64,000 nt of DNA from Siminovitchia acidinfaciens (lineage in GTDB: Bacteria; Bacillota; Bacilli; Bacillales; Bacillaceae_C). Each line of letters begins with the position of its first letter. The first letter of the stretch is position 1. The position numbers and the translations under genes are program-made. Shown one piece after another: positions 59,428 to 64,000 of the stretch. The stretch covers positions 249,412 to 313,411 of the forward strand of contig NZ_QYTV02000002.1 of the NCBI RefSeq assembly GCF_003605385.1, in the 5' to 3' direction. The notes under the pieces are model-generated. The model made no database searches and was not told the DNA's origin. It saw only the letters and a program-made list of their open reading frames with translations.

Positions 59428-60876
59428 TTAAACGAGCGGTGCACCATGGCGTTCCAGAGCAGCAGCTTCCAGCAATGACATCCCTTGTTCTTCTGCGACG
59501 CCAGCCACCTTATCCGATACAACTGGCCCAAGATTTGCAGGAGGAGCTGAAAAGCCCATGGCACGCTGACGAGCTGAATTCCTCCGTGCAAATGGTCCCC
59601 AAATCGCAAAGGTGATACCAGGAGTCTGAATATTTACGAAGAAGGTATTTCCATCAGGTGAAAACGTTGGCCCGGCAAATTCTGAACCGTTCATCGTATT
59701 TTCAGCAAATGTATAGACATTTCCTTCTGGTGTCATTCCAATGATTCGGTCATTGCCGCCGCCATCTTCCGCAATCCAAAGATCTCCCCAAGGAGTCATG
59801 CAAATATTGTCAGGCATCTCTAGATCATTTTTATCTGTAGATTCATAGAAGAGCTCTAATATATTCGTAGATGGATGGTAGCGGTATACTCGTCCAAGAT
59901 TACCGCTGCCTGCACTTGTATCATCAAACCAGAACACTCCCGCAGAGAAAAATGCTCCTTCCAGACGGCTGAATTGAATACAACCTTTATCCTTCGCATC
60001 TTGCTGAGCACGCTCAGGCTTTATTTCTTTCCAAACAATCCCATAATTTTTCCCTGTATGGAAAGTGCTGGCTTTAGACGCCGGAAGCTCTTCAATGGCA
60101 GCCGCTTCTAACTTTCCGCCTTTTTGCAGTGACCCAATTGTTTGGCTTCGATCATTTGGCGTAAAGCGATAAAGGAAGCTTGGGCTCGCATCTTCCGTTA
60201 AGTACCAAATGCCTGTTGCGGGGTCAACGGCACATGCTTCATGTGAAAAATACCCCATATCGCGAATCGGCGTTCTTGACATTTCATTTTCAGGATCTAA
60301 TGGATTCACTTCGAATACAAATCCATGACCCATCTCACGTGTTTCTTCACAGGTTAACCATGTACCCCAAGTTGTTGCACCGCCTGCACAGTTTCGGATA
60401 GTTCCGGAACTGGTGACATATTCATTAATAACTTCCCGGTTAGGCCCGACAATCATTGCTGTTGTTCCGCCTGCTGCGCCTTTGCTCCAAGGATTTTTCC
60501 CGTTAACGGGATACTGGGAATTGGTGCTGTTTTCATGGTTACGTACGAGAATGGTGGTATTTCTTTCCCCATTATAAGCTGCCATTCCATCCAGCATGGC
60601 AGGAACTAAATCGCCATTTGACATTTTATCGCCTGTTTTAGAGATTATTTTGTAATGAAAACCCCGTGGAAGATCGAGGATTCCGTTTGGATCCTTGACA
60701 AGCGGACCGTAGCCGCCGAAGCCACTTGTAGGCTTGCTTTTTGCAGCTGCAGCTACTGTTGTTGCCGTATTGCTTAATGAAAAGATACCGGCTGATCCCA
60801 GCGCCACAGCCAATGTACTCATTCCCCCAACCTTCAAAAAGTCACGTCTGTTAAGTTCGCTTTTACCAGGTTTCAA
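59428..60876 (-). CDS. phoX: PhoX-type alkaline phosphatase with Tat signal
   Basis: A 482-residue exported protein (DUF839/PhoX family). The N-terminus ELNRRDFLKVGGMSTLAVALGSAGIFS is a classic twin-arginine signal. The mature part is a beta-propeller: LVRNHENSTNSQYP, TWLTCEETRE, MGYFSHEACAVDP, MPDNICMTPWGDLWIAEDGGG and FAGPTFSPDGNTFFVNIQTPG, the calcium/iron-binding blocks of PhoX. It should release phosphate from esters outside the cell. The start is TTG 60876 after AGGAGGTC. Its signal and the adjacent tatA-tatC point to a dedicated export route; a possible Pho box lies upstream. Confidence 0.92.
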   Translation of the reverse strand: MKPGKSELNRRDFLKVGGMSTLAVALGSAGIFSLSNTATTVAAAAKSKPTSGFGGYGPLVKDPNGILDLPRGFHYKIISKTGDKMSNGDLVPAMLDGMAAYNGERNTTILVRNHENSTNSQYPVNGKNPWSKGAAGGTTAMIVGPNREVINEYVTSSGTIRNCAGGATTWGTWLTCEETREMGHGFVFEVNPLDPENEMSRTPIRDMGYFSHEACAVDPATGIWYLTEDASPSFLYRFTPNDRSQTIGSLQKGGKLEAAAIEELPASKASTFHTGKNYGIVWKEIKPERAQQDAKDKGCIQFSRLEGAFFSAGVFWFDDTSAGSGNLGRVYRYHPSTNILELFYESTDKNDLEMPDNICMTPWGDLWIAEDGGGNDRIIGMTPEGNVYTFAENTMNGSEFAGPTFSPDGNTFFVNIQTPGITFAIWGPFARRNSARQRAMGFSAPPANLGPVVSDKVAGVAEEQGMSLLEAAALERHGAPLV

Positions 60877-60944
60877 TCACTTGACCTCCTGTATGTATAT
60901 TGGACTGCCTAGAGCAATCTTCATATATAAAGCTAATAGATAAT

Positions 60945-60982
60945 ATTTAATCTTTGATTAATTTTTTGTAATGAAAAGGTAA
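60945..60982 (-). promoter_or_regulatory. Possible PhoP-binding site (Pho box) of phoX
   Basis: On the minus strand TTACCT, TTACAA, TTAATC and TTAAAT start at 60982, 60971, 60961 and 60950, i.e. spaced 11, 10 and 11 bp. This matches the direct-repeat layout of TTAACA-like PhoP sites in B. subtilis. An AT-rich -10-like TTTATAT follows about 18 bp later. The region is AT-rich, so chance is possible. Confidence 0.42.
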
Positions 60983-61206
60983 ACCGGCTCAAAATGGAAC
61001 AAAAGTTGGTATGATTCATCAAATGTGTAAGTGAAAAGAACTATATTTTGACCTATATCGGAACAAAAGTGGTGCATCAAAGAGGATTAGCTAATTCATT
61101 AGACTCATAAACTTTCCTATATATATAAATAAAACGTAAAGATTATTATGAAAATGTTAAAACTCACGTTGAAATAACATGCTTTTCGCTAGAAAGACGG
61201 TGATAG

Positions 61207-61481
61207 CCCTATCGAACGACCATACACTCTGACAAGGGGTGGGGTTATCAAATGAATGCATACGTAAAGAAACTAAAAGATCATGGCATATTCCAAAGTA
61301 TGTCCCGAAAAGGAAACTGTCTTGATAATTCGTCCATGGAAAAGTTTAATCGCTCGTTGAAGAGTTGAGCCAAGCAGTGACCGATTATATTTTTTCTATA
61401 ACAATAAGCGGATAAAAGCAAAATTGACTGGCATGAGCCCGGTTAAATACCGTCTTCATACCAGCCAACCAGCTGCTTAAT
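61207..61481 (+). pseudogene. Remnant of an IS3-family (IS150-like) transposase
   Basis: From about 61225 the frame reads [20 protein letters not shown] and then [19 protein letters not shown] before a TGA. After frameshifts it continues [10 protein letters not shown] and NNKRIKAKLTGMSPVKYR. These are the C-terminal catalytic blocks of IS3-family OrfB (second Asp in HSD, and the RIKAKLxGMSP ending). The left part and the N-terminal transposase are gone. The right boundary is near CTAACTTTTTGGGG (61492). Confidence 0.88.
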
Positions 61482-61710
61482 ATTTAATTCTAACTTTTTG
61501 GGGTTCAATACAATAGGAGCCCTATAACATTCCAGTGTTAGACTATTGGAAAGTCCTTCAGGTATACATATCCATGCTCATGGGTATGGCTTTCGCTTCA
61601 TAGCTTAGTTAACTTAATAATAATGAAAAAAGGAAATAAAAACAAAAATAGTGGAGATTATAAATATGAACTTTTAAAACTGCATTTAAGAAAAAGACAG
61701 GAGGGTTTTG

Positions 61711-62223
61711 ATGGGATTTTTTAACGACAATTCAAAAGATGAACCGATGCACTATGGTGAAGTATTTAATATATGGTCATATCTTTCGACAGCTAAGATA
61801 TTAGATGCAGGTTATCAAACCCATCTAAATCATGCCGGTGATGAGGACTTGCAAAAGTTGCTTAAAGTAGCAATTGAAGGCGGAAAACAGCAAATTAACC
61901 AAATTGAGGAATTATTAAAAGAAAATGGAGTTGGACTACCCCCAACCCCGCCTGAGCGTGCAAAAGCTTGCTCAGAAGACATCCCTATTGGCGCCCGTTT
62001 CCCAGACCCTGAAATAGCTTCCTACCTATGGATGAATGTAGCGGCGGGCCTGATGGCATGCAGCACAATAATGGGACAGTCTATTCGTGAAGATATTACA
62101 CTTTTGTTCGGAAGCTTTCATGCTCAAATCACCATGCTTGGAGCAAAGGTTTTGAACCTGAACAAAGAAAAAGGCTGGTTAGTCCTACCGCCAATGCACC
62201 ATAGTAAAGCTGAAGATTGTTAA
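61711..62223 (+). CDS. DUF3231 family protein
   Basis: A 170-residue helical protein (MGFFNDNSKDEPMHYGEVFNIWSYLSTAKILDAGYQTHLNHAGDEDL...). The family has duplicated four-helix bundles related to ferritin-like folds and is common in Bacillus, sometimes near spore genes. HYGEVFNIW and FHAQITMLGAKVL are recognisable. ATG 61711 follows AGGAGGG. Monocistronic; function unknown. Confidence 0.8.
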   Translation: MGFFNDNSKDEPMHYGEVFNIWSYLSTAKILDAGYQTHLNHAGDEDLQKLLKVAIEGGKQQINQIEELLKENGVGLPPTPPERAKACSEDIPIGARFPDPEIASYLWMNVAAGLMACSTIMGQSIREDITLLFGSFHAQITMLGAKVLNLNKEKGWLVLPPMHHSKAEDC

Positions 62224-62413
62224 GCAAAAAAAATAAAATACAATCATCTATTTGTGAGCCTGTGGCATACTGATAGCATGTAGCTTTATACTTAGTCTTG
62301 GAAAACGGAAAGATCGGGGACATCACGGCAGAATTATGGTAGGATATTCAACCAATCAAAGTGCTCAAAATTGAGCCCTTTGATTGGATAATTAAAACTT
62401 AACTGCTTAGTCT

Positions 62414-62848
62414 TTAAGAAGAAACAGCAGCGATCAATTGAATCTCAACCGGCGCGCCGCCTGGCAATGATGAAACGCCTATCGCAGCCCTGCTCCCTAT
62501 CCCCGCATCTCCCAGCGCTTCATATAAATATTCAGAAGCCATGTCTGCTATACCTGAGTGCGCCTTAAATCCTTCTTCCGCGTTAATGTATACGGTGAGA
62601 GAAAGTATCTGCTGCAATTGTTCCTGCTCCGAAAGTGTATTTCGGGCTGCAGTAAGCGCATTGGAAACCGCCTGTATGACAGCCTCTTTATAACTATCAA
62701 TCGGTTCCTCAGCACTCACTTTCCCACTATGTATCAATACGCCATTGTTTCTTGGAGTCATCCCTGCAGTATAGATTATGTTTCCAAAACGGGATGCCGG
62801 CACATATTTTCCTTGCGGAATCGGATTCTTCTTTTCTTCAATACTCAT
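62414..62848 (-). CDS. RidA-family deaminase
   Basis: A 144-residue protein that probably hydrolyses reactive enamine/imine intermediates. It has the RidA features PIPQGKYVPASRFGNIIYTAGMTP and the closing block GSRAAIGVSSLPGGAPVEIQLIA, with the arginine expected to bind the substrate carboxylate. The ATG overlaps the aminotransferase stop by 4 bp, so it probably clears by-products made by that PLP enzyme. Confidence 0.9.
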   Translation of the reverse strand: MSIEEKKNPIPQGKYVPASRFGNIIYTAGMTPRNNGVLIHSGKVSAEEPIDSYKEAVIQAVSNALTAARNTLSEQEQLQQILSLTVYINAEEGFKAHSGIADMASEYLYEALGDAGIGSRAAIGVSSLPGGAPVEIQLIAAVSS

Positions 62849-64000
62849 TTGCGATATTCCTCCACTACTTTGATAATACGTTCAATTGCACCCTCTGCCG
62901 CTGCGTGGTCCTGTGAGAAGTTAATTCGAAAGCTGTCGGTGAACTGTGATCCAAATTCAGTACCAGGCGTTACGGTAACAGCTGCCTGAAGGCGAAGAAT
63001 TTTCACGAATTGGCTGATCGACACATCCAATTTTGGAATTCTCGGAAAAAGATAACTGCCTGCCTCTGTGGTTCTTAATTGAAAATATCCACTAGCCCGC
63101 AATTTGTCAATCAAATTATCACGAATTGCCTGGTGCTCGGAAATCCGTTTGGTCATCCACCCTTCTGGCTCGGCAAACCAGGATTTCAACACGGCTTGAC
63201 TATAGCCCCCGGCCCGGAGAGATACGATGGCCTGCAGTTTTTCCATTCGGCCAATAATGTTGGCAGACCCAAATGCTACTCCCAGCCTGTACCCACTTAG
63301 CGATTCTGTTTTCGATGGTCCCATAATTGTGATGACATTTTCCGGGTCTATAGTATTCTGTGCGCATAGGTGCGTATAAGTCCGTCCCTCAAAAATCTGA
63401 CGCGAGTACAGTTGATCGACAATGACCTTTGCTCCATATTTTTCTGCAAGCTCCGCAATTTCCCGAATTTCATCTGGTGAATAAATGACCCCTGTCGGAT
63501 TATTCGGATTTGAAAATAAAAAAAGTTTAACACCAGAATTAAACGCTTCCTCCAACTGAGTTAAATCTAATCCGGCGCAAGTAGTGGTTTGTAAATAATC
63601 CAACTGAACAGGAACGGCTTCACCGTCAAAAAACTCAACCAACTTTCGATTAGCAAAATAATCCGGCGCAACAATGGCAACTTTGTCGCCTCTATATACC
63701 CAAGATCCCATTGCAAGGAAAAGTGCTCCTTGTGTTCCTGGGGTGATAATGAAATTTTGCTCTGGATCAATTGTTGTTCCCGTAAAATTAGAGAGCTTTT
63801 TGGCTACATTCTTCCGGATGGCTTCACTCCCGCGATACTCAGTATAAGCCTGCTTACCACCGACGTGCACGCCTTCAATAAAGATATCCAGAGTACCCGG
63901 AATAGGTTCGAAAGCGTCTACATCACCATGCGAAAAATCAACCGGTTTGCCTTCAATTTTCTCACCGCGAAGCTGAATCTCGTCTATATTCTGGCGGCCC
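62845..64000 (-). CDS. PLP-dependent class I/II aminotransferase, 5' end outside the window
   Basis: The open frame runs past the right edge (about 384 codons present), so the N-terminus is missing; upstream of GTG 63870 it reads IDEIQLRGEKIEG and SHGDVDAFEPIPGTLD. Seen: YRGSEAIRKNVAKKL, ITPGTQGALFLAMGSW, FLFSNPNNPTGVIYS, VDQLYSRQIF, and MGPSKTESLSGYRLGVAFG with the PLP lysine. The substrate is unknown; the fused translation with RidA suggests an amino acid whose imine is reactive. Confidence 0.92.
   Translation of the reverse strand, partial: GRQNIDEIQLRGEKIEGKPVDFSHGDVDAFEPIPGTLDIFIEGVHVGGKQAYTEYRGSEAIRKNVAKKLSNFTGTTIDPEQNFIITPGTQGALFLAMGSWVYRGDKVAIVAPDYFANRKLVEFFDGEAVPVQLDYLQTTTCAGLDLTQLEEAFNSGVKLFLFSNPNNPTGVIYSPDEIREIAELAEKYGAKVIVDQLYSRQIFEGRTYTHLCAQNTIDPENVITIMGPSKTESLSGYRLGVAFGSANIIGRMEKLQAIVSLRAGGYSQAVLKSWFAEPEGWMTKRISEHQAIRDNLIDKLRASGYFQLRTTEAGSYLFPRIPKLDVSISQFVKILRLQAAVTVTPGTEFGSQFTDSFRINFSQDHAAAEGAIERIIKVVEEYRK

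Noticed and set aside
59352-59615. 87-codon plus frame at the 3' end of phoX
   Set aside because: It is partly repeat and partly antisense to phoX.

Overview
The window looks like a chromosomal segment of a moderate-GC, endospore-forming member of the Bacillaceae. The evidence is the conserved order valS - ysxE - spoVID - hemL-B-D-C-X-A - (ysxD) - engB - lonA - lonB - clpX - tig - ysoA, followed further on by rdgB - rph - gerM - racE - MarR regulator, together with several spore genes and strong GGAGG ribosome binding sites. TTG and GTG starts are common. The genus cannot be fixed from sequence alone.

Layout. (1) Positions 1-24 kb are almost all on the minus strand. They hold valS with a valine T-box leader, the spore coat/cortex genes ysxE and spoVID, the complete hemAXCDBL operon (glutamyl-tRNA to uroporphyrinogen III) with a PerR-like box at hemA, and a protein quality-control block (lonA-engB, lonB, clpX, tig). 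(2) Positions 23.6-27.3 kb hold a type III CoA-transferase and acyl-CoA dehydrogenase operon facing a lysine dehydrogenase, possibly a lysine/glutarate breakdown locus. (3) Positions 27.5-33.7 kb are accessory. They contain a lipoprotein nuclease, a FusB-type EF-G-binding protein behind a leader peptide with overlapping hairpins, three Excalibur-domain proteins, and a 3.4 kb segment bounded by an intact tRNA-Arg(UCU) and a 104-bp partial copy of its 3' half. That segment carries a spore transglutaminase (tgl) and a tiny YjcZ-like membrane protein. (4) Positions 33.7-41.2 kb return to core genes (rdgB-rph, gerM, racE, MarR, yfkM-like) between exporters and dense dispersed repeats. (5) Positions 41.3-57.4 kb hold an MFS exporter, intracellular subtilisin, CYP152 P450, two DUF421 membrane proteins flanking a ykoQ/ykoP/ykoN-like set, DedA and topoisomerase III. 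(6) Positions 57.8-61.5 kb pair a Tat translocase (tatA-tatC) with a Tat-signal PhoX-type phosphatase that has a possible Pho box, then an IS3-family remnant. (7) The right edge holds a DUF3231 protein, a RidA protein and a truncated aminotransferase.

Intergenic DNA is unusually rich in repeats. There are three arrays of about 50-52 bp tandem units around the hem operon, and at least seven copies of complex dispersed elements sharing blocks such as GACCTCGAGGGGCTAGG. One of these lies inside a second repeat type. The observations most worth following up are the FusB leader, the tRNA-Arg-bounded segment with AACCCCA repeats at both ends, and the phoX-tatAC locus.
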